From assembly GCF_005239135.1 (NCBI RefSeq), contig NZ_QKNX01000002.1, positions 496,001 through 560,000 of the forward strand: 64,000 nucleotides of DNA, given 5' to 3'. This document shows, in pieces, positions 30,797-39,520 of this stretch. The DNA comes from Natronomonas salsuginis. Its GTDB lineage: Archaea; Halobacteriota; Halobacteria; Halobacteriales; Haloarculaceae. Made by a program: the position numbers and the translations under genes. Position 1 is the first letter of the stretch. Every line of letters starts with the position of its first letter. A model generated the notes under the pieces. That model ran no database searches, was not told where the DNA came from, and saw nothing but the letters and a program-made list of their open reading frames with translations.

Positions 30797-31225
30797 CTAC
30801 GTGGCCGGGTCGTCGCGCCACGCCGTCTCGCCGGTTGCGCCGCTGGCTTTGTACGTTCCTCTCGCCGTCGCGATCGTTCGTCCCCGATCGTCGGTGATCG
30901 TGACTTCGACCGCAGCGACGCTGTTACCGTTTCTGACGATTTCGGCCTCCGCGCGGAGTGTGCCGCCGGTCGCCGGAGCCAGATAGTCGATCCGCATGTC
31001 GACCGTCGGCGTGACGGTTTCGTTTGCGGCGACGACGGCGGCGCCGGCGATGGTGTCCGCCAGGCTGTACGTGACGCCGCCGTGGGCGATCATCCGGTCG
31101 GGGTTCGAGGAGTGTTCGATACCGAGGTCGAGCTCGCCGATCGCGTAGCCGTCGCCGATCTCGACCAGCTCGATGCCGAGTCTGTCGTTGAACGGCATGC
31201 GATCAAACATCTCGGAGACGTCCAT
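30797..31225 (-). CDS. PaaI-type hot-dog thioesterase
   Basis: 142 residues from the ATG before DVSEMFDRMPF. Hot-dog thioesterase features: IEHSSNPDRMIAHGGVTYSLADTIAG, where HGG and the following acidic residue form the PaaI active site, then VTPTVDMRIDYLAPA. It hydrolyses acyl-CoA thioesters, possibly phenylacetate-type substrates. An ATG 12 bp upstream is a possible start. Monocistronic, convergent with the HdrD-like gene. Confidence 0.85.
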   Translation of the reverse strand: MDVSEMFDRMPFNDRLGIELVEIGDGYAIGELDLGIEHSSNPDRMIAHGGVTYSLADTIAGAAVVAANETVTPTVDMRIDYLAPATGGTLRAEAEIVRNGNSVAAVEVTITDDRGRTIATARGTYKASGATGETAWRDDPAT

Positions 31226-31370
31226 AGGTCGATTCACTTTCGCACCGATAAAAGGACGCTCGGTTCACGCCTCAATCTCGTTCGCTCGACCGTACTACGA
31301 CGAGGCGCGACGTCGGTCGATGCACGCGTTCGGACGTAACTGACAACACACCCCGCCCCGATGACGGTAT

Positions 31371-31874
31371 ATGTTCGACGAGATCATGCGGAAGTTCGAG
31401 GACAGTCCGAGTCAGCAGGCTGTCATCCGGCTGCTGCTCGAACGGGGTTTTTCCGTCAACGACGAGGGACGTGTCGTCTCCGGCGGCATCGAGATCCCAA
31501 ACACCGGGATCGCCCGCGAGATCGACGTCGATCGGCGGGTCGTCGACGCGACGACGGACGCCATTCTCACCGACGAGGAACTCAAACACATCTTTCAGAA
31601 CATTTCGGCGATCCCCTCGCTTCGGGATCTCGCTCCCGTGTTGGATCTGACGGTGCTGACGGTCGACGTGCTCGACGCCGACGAACCGGGCATCGTCGCG
31701 ACGGTGACGGGGCTGCTCGCCGACCACGGCATCTCGATCCGACAGACGATTAGCGAGGATCCCGAGTTTACCGACGAACCGGTGCTCTACATCATCATGG
31801 ACGCAGATCTGGACGGCGACATCATCAACGAACTTCGCGATCTGCCGTTCGTTCGGCGGCTCTCGATCGAGTGA
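31371..31874 (+). CDS. ACT-domain regulatory protein
   Basis: 167 residues. The N-terminal ~75 residues look like a winged helix (SPSQQAVIRLLLERGFSVNDEGRVV), the C-terminal half is an ACT domain (VLTVDVLDADEPGIVATVTGLLADHGISIRQ split into shorter runs, ending with LPFVRRLSIE). ACT domains bind amino acids, so a transcriptional regulator of amino-acid metabolism is plausible. A DNA-binding role is inference from the helix pattern. It ends 22 bp from a convergent DUF5828-type gene. Confidence 0.82.
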   Translation: MFDEIMRKFEDSPSQQAVIRLLLERGFSVNDEGRVVSGGIEIPNTGIAREIDVDRRVVDATTDAILTDEELKHIFQNISAIPSLRDLAPVLDLTVLTVDVLDADEPGIVATVTGLLADHGISIRQTISEDPEFTDEPVLYIIMDADLDGDIINELRDLPFVRRLSIE

Positions 31875-31896
31875 ACGATCGCGGTTCGATCGGCCT

Positions 31897-32601
31897 TCAG
31901 GTCCGGTTCGGGTCCGACCCGCCGTCCGTCGTCTCCGATTCCCGCGGGGCGTGTCCCTCGACGGCTTCGGCGATGTCCGTCTCCTTCGGCGTGTCGACGT
32001 GCCACCTGTCGACCGACTGCTCGTAGTCGGCGAGCTTGTTCGACACCCGTATCTTGAGATCGTCGTCGTTGACGTTGATCTCGAAGGCGTAATCGCCCGA
32101 CTCGGCGTTCGCCCGATCGAGGTTCGCGCTGACCAGTTCGTTGTCGAAGTAGTACGGTGACATCTGCGTCATCACCTTCTCGTAGACTTCGCCCTCGACC
32201 TTCCGGATGGCCTTTCGGGTCGCCGAATCGGCCGCCCGCGCGACGTAGTTTATCGACTTTCGCCACTCGCTGACGGCCTCGCTCGGGTTCTCGAGTCGAT
32301 CGTACGACTCCGAGAGCTTCTCACCGGCGGTTTTGAGGTCCTCGTCGGGCGCTTTCCCGGCCTTTTCGCCCTCTCCCTCACTGATGCTCGCCTTCTCTGC
32401 GGTCTTTTGGCTGACGTCTTCACCCAGGCGCTCGTCCGCTTTCGGTCGCCACTCGTCCCACTCGTCGAGAAGCTCGGCGTCGACCGGCCGGTCGTCGCCT
32501 CGCAGGTCCTTCAGCGCCCGCGTGATGCGCTCACCGTGTTCGACGATCTCTCCCCAACTCCCCCGAACTTTGAATCCAGAGACGCTCTCCTCGACGTCCA
32601 T
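31897..32601 (-). CDS. DUF5828-type haloarchaeal protein
   Basis: 234 residues, acidic, starting [24 protein letters not shown] tentatively assign DUF5828. A variable charged linker (about 75-95) separates two folded parts; the second contains a helix [20 protein letters not shown] and beta strands ([18 protein letters not shown]). No catalytic motif, signal or membrane helix. It is divergent from the upp gene and convergent with the ACT gene. Function unknown. Confidence 0.72.
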   Translation of the reverse strand: MDVEESVSGFKVRGSWGEIVEHGERITRALKDLRGDDRPVDAELLDEWDEWRPKADERLGEDVSQKTAEKASISEGEGEKAGKAPDEDLKTAGEKLSESYDRLENPSEAVSEWRKSINYVARAADSATRKAIRKVEGEVYEKVMTQMSPYYFDNELVSANLDRANAESGDYAFEINVNDDDLKIRVSNKLADYEQSVDRWHVDTPKETDIAEAVEGHAPRESETTDGGSDPNRT

Positions 32602-32706
32602 CTGGCTACGGATACGTGTCGAACGACTTTATACCATCGACCTGACCGTCACCGCCCCTCGCTTCAACGGATGGGGTTTAAGCTTGCGGCGACCCGCTGT
32701 ATCGAT

Positions 32707-33378
32707 ATGCCCATCGAGGACCGTGGTGACGCACACGTCATCACACACGCGCTCGCGAAACACACGCTCTCGAAGCTCCGATCGAGCGACACCGATCAGG
32801 TGGCGTTCCGAAACGGTCTCATCGAACTCGGCCGCCTCTGCGGGTTCGAGATCATCGACGGGATGATGGACACCGAGTACGTCTCCATCACGACGCCGCT
32901 GGCGGAGACGACCGGTGAGGTGGTAAAGGGGCTCGACGATGTCGTCATCGTCAACGTGCTTCGGGCGGCGACACCCTTCGTCGAAGGGCTCGTCGGCGCC
33001 TTTCCCCGCGCCAGACAGGGCGTCATCTCCGCCGGCCGCGACGAGCAGGCCGGCATGGACGAGGGGGGCGAGTTTCCAATCACGATCGATTACGTCAAAC
33101 TCCCGGATATCGACGAGGACGACACCGTGATCATCGCCGACCCGATGCTTGCGACGGGCAGTACGATCGTCGCCGTTCTCGAGGAGGTCTTCGAGGTGGG
33201 CGATCCCGAACGACTCGTAGTGCTGTCCGCCGTCAGCGCACCGCCGGGACTCGTTCGCGTCGGCGATGCGTTCCCCAGCGCCGACATCCTCACGGTCAGC
33301 ATCGACGAGCGACTCGACGAGGACGGCTACATCGTGCCGGGCGTCGGCGACGCCGGCGACCGGGCCTTCGGTACGTGA
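32707..33378 (+). CDS. upp: Uracil phosphoribosyltransferase
   Basis: 223 residues from the ATG before [17 protein letters not shown] motifs: [29 protein letters not shown] (PRPP loop), and the C-terminal uracil-binding [16 protein letters not shown]. It converts uracil and PRPP to UMP in pyrimidine salvage. A TATA-like ttaagc about 25 nt upstream supports the start. A small perfect hairpin (ctgacg-aaa-cgtcag, 33438-33452) follows in the convergent intergenic gap. Confidence 0.93.
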   Translation: MPIEDRGDAHVITHALAKHTLSKLRSSDTDQVAFRNGLIELGRLCGFEIIDGMMDTEYVSITTPLAETTGEVVKGLDDVVIVNVLRAATPFVEGLVGAFPRARQGVISAGRDEQAGMDEGGEFPITIDYVKLPDIDEDDTVIIADPMLATGSTIVAVLEEVFEVGDPERLVVLSAVSAPPGLVRVGDAFPSADILTVSIDERLDEDGYIVPGVGDAGDRAFGT

Positions 33379-33437
33379 TCGCCCCATACAACCCCATCTC
33401 TTCCGCTGGACGGCGCTGCAGTAGTGCGATTCGGTTC

Positions 33438-33452
33438 CTGACGAAACGTCAG
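33438..33452. other. Hairpin between convergent upp and YigZ-like genes
   Basis: ctgacg-aaa-cgtcag, a perfect 6-bp stem with 3-nt loop in the 96-bp gap between two convergent genes. It might influence 3' ends of both transcripts; no T-tract follows. Confidence 0.35.
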
Positions 33453-33474
33453 ACGAACGGCTGACGGCGGGCGA

Positions 33475-34074
33475 TCACAGCTCGACCCGGTCGCTCGTCG
33501 CGCTTCGCAATCGGTCGATCACGGCCTCGGCGTCCGCCGTCGGCACCGACACGTCAAAGACGACCCGTTCGCCGTACTCCGCGTCGAACTCGACGCCCTC
33601 GCTTTCGAGGATACCCCGTATCGTCCCCGAGTCGTCGTACTCGACGACGGCCTCGAACCGCTCTCGTGGGCGCTTTTCGACGATCTCCGCGGCATCGAGT
33701 ACGTCTTTCGTCGCCGTCGAGTACGCTTTGACGAGGCCGCCGACACCCAACTTCGTTCCCCCGAAGTATCTCGTGACGACCACGCAGACGTTTTCGATCC
33801 TCCGGCCCTGCAACACCGACAACATCGGCTTTCCGGCGCTCCCCGACGGCTCGCCGTCGTCGGAAGCGTACTCCCTGAACGGGTCGGATCGAACTCGGTA
33901 GGCCGGGACGTTGTGCGTCGCATCGACGTACTCCGTGCGCACGTCCTCGAGGAACAACTCCGCGGCCTCGACCGTCTCGACCGGCGCGGCGTGGCCGATA
34001 AACTCCGAACCCTGTACGGTAAAGCGTGCAGTCGAGGCGGTGTCGATCGTCAGGTACGCGTCCGGTTCCGACAC
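33475..34074 (-). CDS. YigZ/IMPACT family protein
   Basis: 199 residues from a GTG at 34072-34074. The Impact_N core is clear: SEFIGHAAPVETVEAAELFL, VPAYRV, DDGEPSGSAGKPMLSVL and VVVTRYFGGTKLGVGGLVKAY, the signature of UPF0029. A C-terminal EF-G-domain-V-like half follows. The eukaryotic homologue IMPACT inhibits GCN2; the prokaryotic role is unclear, possibly ribosome-related. The gene ends next to the convergent upp. Confidence 0.88.
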   Translation of the reverse strand: MSEPDAYLTIDTASTARFTVQGSEFIGHAAPVETVEAAELFLEDVRTEYVDATHNVPAYRVRSDPFREYASDDGEPSGSAGKPMLSVLQGRRIENVCVVVTRYFGGTKLGVGGLVKAYSTATKDVLDAAEIVEKRPRERFEAVVEYDDSGTIRGILESEGVEFDAEYGERVVFDVSVPTADAEAVIDRLRSATSDRVEL

Positions 34075-34181
34075 GATGTCCTCTCGTCCGGATCGAATTT
34101 ACCGCTTTCGTCTGTCGGGAGAGGGTGGTCCTTGCGGCGTCCGACGGGTGTTTATACGTTCGGATGGTGTACCCGCTACCG

Positions 34182-35357
34182 ATGGAAGCAGCGACCGTCG
34201 CGACGTTTTTCGCGGCCGGGGGAGCGAGTCTGTTCATGGCGTGGGCGATCGGCGCCGGGTCCTCGGGGTCGACGCCCTTTGCGCCCGCTGTCGGCGCGAA
34301 CGCGATCTCTGTGATGCGTGCGGGATTCTTTGTCGGCATCCTCGGGTTGCTCGGGGCGACGCTGCAAGGAGCGAACGTCACCGAGGCGGTCGGCCGGGAC
34401 CTCGTCGTCGGAACGACGCTGTCGCCGATCGCCGCGATCGTCGCTCTCTCGATCGCGGCTGGGTTGGTCGCCGTCGGCGTCTTCACCGGCTATCCGATCG
34501 CGACTGCCTTTACCGTCACCGGGGCCGTCGTCGGCGCGGGGCTGGCGATGGGCGGCGCGCCGGCGTGGCCGAAGTACTCCGAGATCGTGGCGGTCTGGAC
34601 GCTGACGCCGTTCGTCGGGGGCGGGATCGCTTACGGGACGACGAAGCTGCTCCGACACGAATCGGTCCCCGAAACCGTCGCGACGCCCGCGCTCGCGGGA
34701 CTCGTCGGGGCGATCCTCGCGAACGTGGAGTTCGTCCTGCTCGGGCCGTCCGACACCACCCAGAGCGTCGCTGGAACGATAGCAGCCAGCGCTCCCGGTC
34801 GAATCGCCGTGACCGTGGTCCTTGCCGCCGTCGTCGTTGCGCTCATGGCCGTCGACATGCGTACCGACGTGGCCGCTGGACAGCGACACTTCCTGTTGGC
34901 GCTCGGCGGGTTGGTCGCCTTCTCCGCCGGGGGGAGCCAGGTCGGGTTGGCGCTCGGGCCGCTGTTGCCGCTGTTCGATACGGTTGACATCGCGGTCCCG
35001 CTCATCGCACTGCTGTTCGGCGGCGGGCTCGGCTTGCTCGCCGGTTCGTGGACGGCGGCTCCACGGATGATCAAGGCGATCGCACAGGATTACTCCTCGC
35101 TCGGCCCGCGCCGCTCGATCGCCGCGCTCATCCCCTCCTTCGCGATCGCACAGACTGCCATCCTGCTCGGCGTGCCGATCTCTTTCAACGAAATCATCGT
35201 CTCCGCGGTCATCGGTGCCGGTGCTGCCGCCGGCTCCGGGGGTATCAGTCGGGGGAAGGTCGGGTACACCGTTCTCGCGTGGGTCGGCTCGCTGCTCGGC
35301 GCGGGCGTTCTCAGCTTCGGCCTGTACACCGCCTTGAGCGCCGTCTTGTTGGTGTAA
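34182..35357 (+). CDS. Inorganic phosphate (Pit-type) permease
   Basis: 391 residues, about ten membrane helices in two related halves. The PHO4/Pit signature is visible: AWAIGAGSSGSTPFAPAVGANAI near the N terminus and GLALGPLLPLF with ALLFGGGLGLLAGSW in the second half, plus GGISRGKVGYTVLAWVGSLL. Family role: sodium- or proton-coupled inorganic phosphate uptake. A TATA box (tttata, 34150-34155) about 28 nt upstream favours the ATG at 34182 over one at 34164. No PhoU-like partner is adjacent. Confidence 0.87.
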   Translation: MEAATVATFFAAGGASLFMAWAIGAGSSGSTPFAPAVGANAISVMRAGFFVGILGLLGATLQGANVTEAVGRDLVVGTTLSPIAAIVALSIAAGLVAVGVFTGYPIATAFTVTGAVVGAGLAMGGAPAWPKYSEIVAVWTLTPFVGGGIAYGTTKLLRHESVPETVATPALAGLVGAILANVEFVLLGPSDTTQSVAGTIAASAPGRIAVTVVLAAVVVALMAVDMRTDVAAGQRHFLLALGGLVAFSAGGSQVGLALGPLLPLFDTVDIAVPLIALLFGGGLGLLAGSWTAAPRMIKAIAQDYSSLGPRRSIAALIPSFAIAQTAILLGVPISFNEIIVSAVIGAGAAAGSGGISRGKVGYTVLAWVGSLLGAGVLSFGLYTALSAVLLV

Positions 35358-35377
35358 GTTCCCGCAGGGGCGGATTC

Positions 35378-35806
35378 TCAGATCTTCGACATTCTCCGTC
35401 TCGTTCCTCGGACGGCCGGACTCACGGCGCGATTCAACCCCACGCCGGGCACGCCGGCTATCGTCCCGAGAACGATCGCAGCGGCGATCCCGATCAGGGC
35501 GGCGTAGCCGAACACCTCCAGTTGTGAGGGGCGTGTCCCGACGTACACGATCCCGATCACCGATACCGCCCCGAACGGCGCTCCGAACGTGATCGCGTAC
35601 GAATACGTCACCCTGCGTCCAAGTGCTGGCGGGAGGGCAGCCACCAGCACCAATACCGCACTCATGCTCCACAGTCCGAACGTCGAGAGGGAATCTAAGA
35701 CCAGGCCGCTCGCGTCGACCAGCTCTGCGTAGCGGGCGAACCCAACGCCGAGGGCGATGCTCCTCGTCACCGCTGGAAGTCGCCGAGACGGCGAATGGGG
35801 GACCAA
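35378..35806 (-). CDS. Four-helix membrane protein, unknown family
   Basis: 142 residues with hydrophobic segments LWSMSAVLVLVAALPPAL, ITFGAPFGAVSVIGIVYVG and VFGYAALIGIAAAIVLGTIAGV, and a basic C-terminal tail (RGTRRRMSKI) expected in the cytoplasm. I do not recognise the family. It lies between a Pit-type permease gene (convergent, 20-bp gap) and the CNNM/CBS gene. No conserved motif or signal peptidase site was noticed. It looks like a genuine host gene by composition. Confidence 0.7.
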   Translation of the reverse strand: MVPHSPSRRLPAVTRSIALGVGFARYAELVDASGLVLDSLSTFGLWSMSAVLVLVAALPPALGRRVTYSYAITFGAPFGAVSVIGIVYVGTRPSQLEVFGYAALIGIAAAIVLGTIAGVPGVGLNRAVSPAVRGTRRRMSKI

Positions 35807-35894
35807 CTCGGACCATTCGGAGACATGCCACCGCAGTGTCGACGCTCAGGCAAATGCCTTTTCATGGGACGCCAGACCGAGCGGCTTCGAAGCG

Positions 35895-37283
35895 CTATCT
35901 TGCGGTTTCGTTCGGCTCCGCTTCCTCCTCGTCGCGCTCCCGTCGCTCGTACGCCTCGGTTCGCGTTATGCGGGCCTTCATGATCCGGGTGTTCTCGACG
36001 TGTTCGATGCCGATCTCGACCCCGTCGTACTCGATGCGTTCGCCCTCCTCGACCAGTCGGCCCGCGCGGTTGAAAATGAAGCCCGCGATCGTCTCGAACT
36101 CCTCGCCCTCCGGGATGTCGATATCGAGCGCTTCGTTGACCTCGTCGATGTTGAGTTCGCCCTTGACGATCGCCTCGTTGTCGCCGACGAACTCGATCGG
36201 CTCCTCCTCGCCGGCCTGGAGGATCTCTCCGACGATCTCCTCGGTGACGTCTTCCATCGTGACGAGTCCCTCCGTCGTGCCGAACTCGTCGATGACGACG
36301 ACCATGTGCATCCGCTGTTCACGCATCTCCGCGAGCAGTTCGTCGACGTTCTTCGACTCGGGGACGTGCAGCGTCTCCTCGATCAGATCCTCGAGTGCGA
36401 CGCCGTCGTGCTCGCCGTAGACGTAATCGCGGACGAGATCAGAGATGTGGACGACGCCGAGGATGTTATCGAGGCTCCCGTCGTACACCGGGACTCGCGT
36501 GTGGCCGGACTGGACGCACTGTTGGATCGCCTCATCGACGGTGGCGTCCTTCGAGACGGCGTCCATGTCGAGTCGCGGGGTCATCACCTCCTTGGTGATA
36601 GTGTTGGTGAACCGGAAGATGCGCTGGAGCATCTCGCGTTCGTCCTCCTCGAGGACGCCCTCTCTCTCGCCGGTCTCGATGATATCACGGATCTCCTCTC
36701 GCGTGACGTAGGTCGATTCGATCTCCGCCCGCCCGCCTGTGACCCGGTTGACCTGCCGCGTCAGATAGTCGAAGGTGACGATGAGCGGCAACAGGAGGTA
36801 CTCCGAGATCTTTAGCGACCTCGAGACGCGGAGCGCCCACGATTCGGTGTTCTCGACCGCGTAGGACTTCGGCGCGCTCTCGCCGAAGAGCAACACCAAC
36901 GCCGTGATGCCGAACGTCGCGGAGAGGACGGCGACCGACTGGGAAAAATAGTACGAGAGTAGCCCCGTCGCGATCGAAGACATCGCGATGTTGACGATGT
37001 TGTTCCCGACGAGGATGGTGACGAGCAATCGGTGAGGGTCGTCCTTGAGATCCTCCAGGATGTCCGCCCCCGGAACGTTGTCGCTCACCAGCGCGTCGAC
37101 CCGGTGGGGCGGCAGCGAGAACATGGCGATCTCCGAGGAGGAAAAAAACGCCGAGAGCGCCAACAGCAGCAGAATCACCGTCCCACCGATGATCACGACG
37201 GCGGTGTCGCTCACCGGGAGTTCACCAGCGTTCGGGGCGGCCTGTATCACGACTGTGGCGACATTCCACGCGAGAGAGCCCAT
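35895..37283 (-). CDS. CNNM/HlyC-CorC family membrane protein with CBS domains
   Basis: 462 residues. An N-terminal DUF21 membrane domain of four helices (about 25-190, with FFSSSEIAMFSLP and FGESAPKSYAVENTE motifs), then a CBS pair (about 215-345, VMTPRLDMDAVSKDATV and VVVIDEFGTTEGLVTMEDVTEE) and a terminal CorC-HlyC domain (about 360-440). CNNM proteins are implicated in magnesium/cobalt efflux. The membrane topology and complete domain set suggest full function; the substrate ion is not determined. Confidence 0.9.
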   Translation of the reverse strand: MGSLAWNVATVVIQAAPNAGELPVSDTAVVIIGGTVILLLLALSAFFSSSEIAMFSLPPHRVDALVSDNVPGADILEDLKDDPHRLLVTILVGNNIVNIAMSSIATGLLSYYFSQSVAVLSATFGITALVLLFGESAPKSYAVENTESWALRVSRSLKISEYLLLPLIVTFDYLTRQVNRVTGGRAEIESTYVTREEIRDIIETGEREGVLEEDEREMLQRIFRFTNTITKEVMTPRLDMDAVSKDATVDEAIQQCVQSGHTRVPVYDGSLDNILGVVHISDLVRDYVYGEHDGVALEDLIEETLHVPESKNVDELLAEMREQRMHMVVVIDEFGTTEGLVTMEDVTEEIVGEILQAGEEEPIEFVGDNEAIVKGELNIDEVNEALDIDIPEGEEFETIAGFIFNRAGRLVEEGERIEYDGVEIGIEHVENTRIMKARITRTEAYERRERDEEEAEPNETAR

Positions 37284-37403
37284 CTGGACGTACGCCCTTG
37301 ATGCGGGGTGAGATTAAGGTTTGTCATGATACCTCGTCGTGGCTGTTCGCGTCCGTCGCCAAACGGCGATACACTTAGACGACGCGACGCCCTATCGCCC
37401 TCC

Positions 37404-37712
37404 ATGAGCGATCCCGACATAACGGTGTATCGGCTGCAGGCGTGTCCGTTCTGCGAACGCGTCACCCGCGTGCTGAACGACCTCGATATCCCCTACCGGT
37501 CGCGGTTCGTCGAGGCCCGCCACTCGCGGCGTGACGTCGTCAAGCGACTCACCGGCGCGCGGACAGTACCGGCGCTCGTCGACGAGCGAACCGGCGTGAC
37601 GATGAGCGAGAGCGCGAACATCGTCGAGTATCTCGAAACGACGTACGACGAGGGAATCGCCGCCTCGGCGGAGTCCACCGCGAGCGCGGCTGACGGGGGG
37701 ACGGTCGAATGA
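37404..37712 (+). CDS. Glutaredoxin-like protein
   Basis: 102 residues. A thioredoxin fold with CPFC active site at positions 14-17 (YRLQACPFCERVTRVL), the cis-Pro loop ARTVPALV and the ESANIVEYLE glutathione-site-like helix. A short acidic tail follows. Haloarchaea use gamma-glutamylcysteine rather than glutathione. The stop overlaps the start of a peroxiredoxin-like gene by 4 bp, so the two are likely coupled functionally in thiol-peroxide chemistry. Confidence 0.87.
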   Translation: MSDPDITVYRLQACPFCERVTRVLNDLDIPYRSRFVEARHSRRDVVKRLTGARTVPALVDERTGVTMSESANIVEYLETTYDEGIAASAESTASAADGGTVE

Positions 37713-38224
37713 AACTGTCGTTCGACGTCGTCGAGCTCGCCCCGGCAGATCACCCCGAAATCGGTGAGAAAGCGCCCGACTTCACGCGTCCGCTCGTCAA
37801 CGACGAGTTCTGGGAGGACGTTTCGCTCTCGGAGCTCACGGACGACGGACCGGTCGTCCTCGTCTTTCACCCGATGGACGGCGACTTCCCGGCGACGTAC
37901 ATCTGGCAGGAGATCCGCGACCGGGGGTGGGACGAGTACGACGCCGAGGTCGTCGGCCTCTCGATCTCGACGCCGTACGAACACGCTCGGTTTCTCGAAG
38001 AGTGGGACGTCGAGCCGTTCCGGCTGTTCTCTGACCCCGGCAACGGCGTCGCCGAGCGATACGGGATCGCTCACGAACTCGACGGGATGGCCGGCATCGA
38101 GGAGCCCCGACCCGCGGTCTTCGTCATCGACGAGGATCGGACGATCGAAACCGGCTGGGTCGCGACCGAGTGGCCCGAGTTCCCGCCGTACGACGAGATC
38201 GAAGCGGCGATCGAGGATCTGTGA
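37709..38224 (+). CDS. Peroxiredoxin-fold (AhpC/TSA-redoxin) protein without the peroxidatic cysteine
   Basis: 171 residues. The AhpC/TSA fold is recognisable: GEKAPDFTRPLVND, then VVLVFHPMDGDFPATYIW, where the peroxidatic PxxxTxxC motif would be, and GISTPYEHARFLEEW. No cysteine occurs anywhere in the protein, so a thiol peroxidase mechanism is excluded. A structural or chaperone-like role beside the glutaredoxin-like partner is possible. Overlaps the glutaredoxin-like gene (4 bp) and the GTG start of the Sua5 gene. Confidence 0.85.
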   Translation: MKLSFDVVELAPADHPEIGEKAPDFTRPLVNDEFWEDVSLSELTDDGPVVLVFHPMDGDFPATYIWQEIRDRGWDEYDAEVVGLSISTPYEHARFLEEWDVEPFRLFSDPGNGVAERYGIAHELDGMAGIEEPRPAVFVIDEDRTIETGWVATEWPEFPPYDEIEAAIEDL

Positions 38225-38820
38225 GCGCCCTGGATCTCACCGACGCCGTCGCAGCGATCCGACGCGGCGACCTCGTCGTCTATCCGACCGAGACGGTGTA
38301 CGGTCTCGGGGCGAACGCGCTCGATTCCGAGGCCGTCGAACGGGTCTTCGAGGCCAAGGGCCGATCGCGGGATAAGCCGATCTCGATGGCGTTGCCGGAG
38401 CTGTCGGCGGCCGCCGACTACACCCGGATGACCGACCGGGAGCGTCGGTTCTGCGAGCGGTTCCTCCCGGGGCCGGTGACGGTGTTGGTCGAGCGGAGGA
38501 AACGGATTCCGGACGTGCTCGTTGCCGGTCACGACCGCGTCGGCCTTCGCGTCCCGGACCACGAGATTGCCCGCGAACTGGCCCGTCGAACCGGTCCGAT
38601 CACCGCCACCAGCGCGAACCGATCCGGCGAACCGAACGCGCGCCGGGTCGACGAGATCGCACCCGAACTGCTCGAGCGCGTCACCGTCGTCGACGGCGGC
38701 GAGACGGCGGGCGGCGAAAGCACCGTCGTCGATGTCTCCGCGGGACGGATCGTCCGGCGCGGCTCGCTCGCCGAGGAGATCGACGCGTGGCTGGCCGAGC
38801 ACTCCGACGCCGATTCATAA
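38221..38820 (+). CDS. Threonylcarbamoyl-AMP synthase (Sua5/YciO/YrdC)
   Basis: 199 residues from a GTG at 38221 that overlaps the preceding stop. YrdC features: VVYPTETVYGLGANAL, KGRSRDKPISMAL (threonine and nucleotide site), LPGPVTVLVE and ATSANRSGEP. It makes threonylcarbamoyl-AMP from threonine, bicarbonate and ATP, the first step of tRNA t6A. KEOPS (whose Pcc1 subunit is also in this window) transfers the group. It lacks the extra C-terminal Sua5 domain and so is of the short TsaC type. Confidence 0.9.
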   Translation: MSALDLTDAVAAIRRGDLVVYPTETVYGLGANALDSEAVERVFEAKGRSRDKPISMALPELSAAADYTRMTDRERRFCERFLPGPVTVLVERRKRIPDVLVAGHDRVGLRVPDHEIARELARRTGPITATSANRSGEPNARRVDEIAPELLERVTVVDGGETAGGESTVVDVSAGRIVRRGSLAEEIDAWLAEHSDADS

Positions 38821-39468
38821 CGACAGCCGCGAGCGAAGCGACCGCGTCTTCGTTCCGCATTCGTCGAGATACGCACAGCTTCGGCACCGCGAGTCGTTCC
38901 GCAGCCGCGGCGGCGGCCCGTCGATCGAGTCGGCGGTCCGGAGCGCTTTCCGATAGACGGCCTTCCGTCGGGTCGTCATCCCGACTCGCCGAACGACGCC
39001 GTGTGCGGGGTATTCGACGTACGCCGCCTCGACCATCTCGCCGCGCTCCCACGAGAGCGCCTTCGCGGCCGCGGTCGCCCACACGGCGTGGGGTTCCCAG
39101 ACGCCGCGTTCGGGCGGCTCGCCCGGCGAGACGATGACCGGAACGGCGGGCTCGGCGAGCAGTTTGTGTGCGATCCCGTTCGCGTCCTTCCCCCGCAAAA
39201 ACACTCGCGTCTCGGGCGGATCGACGAGGTCGGCCCACCGATCGAGACGCGCTTTCGAACGTCCAAGGTTCGACCGGTAGTCCGTCGGCGTGACGGCGAT
39301 CGGCTCGGCGTGCAGATCACTCGTCGGGTCGAGCAGTTCGCCGTAGCGGAACGCGAGGTTTCGGATCGAGGCAACGCGATCGGGGACGTCGAACTCGTCG
39401 CGAAGGCGTCGGTAGTAGAGCTTGCGCGGACAGTACGCCGCCGTCGCGAGATCGGTGAACGCTTCCAT
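38815..39468 (-). CDS. Cas4-like PD-(D/E)XK nuclease with Fe-S cysteines
   Basis: 217 residues. Start MEAFTDLATAAYCPRKLYYRR carries the first cysteine (C13), and the C terminus has C195-x2-C198-x5-C204; together they match the 4Fe-4S set of Cas4/AddB-type nucleases. Nuclease-core residues such as the D/E in WEPHAVWATAAAKALSWERGE are plausible but not certain. No CRISPR array or cas genes are in the window, so it is a stand-alone Dna2/Cas4-like DNA repair or processing protein (inference). It overlaps the convergent Sua5 gene by a few bases. Confidence 0.75.
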   Translation of the reverse strand: MEAFTDLATAAYCPRKLYYRRLRDEFDVPDRVASIRNLAFRYGELLDPTSDLHAEPIAVTPTDYRSNLGRSKARLDRWADLVDPPETRVFLRGKDANGIAHKLLAEPAVPVIVSPGEPPERGVWEPHAVWATAAAKALSWERGEMVEAAYVEYPAHGVVRRVGMTTRRKAVYRKALRTADSIDGPPPRLRNDSRCRSCAYLDECGTKTRSLRSRLSL

Positions 39469-39520
39469 GGGCGGTCTGGTCCGGTGTCGGTATATAAACC
39501 GTCGGATGCCGGACGGACCG

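Noticed and set aside
38815-39468. CRISPR-Cas locus marked by the Cas4-like gene
   Set aside because: No repeats with regular spacing and no other cas gene anywhere in the window.
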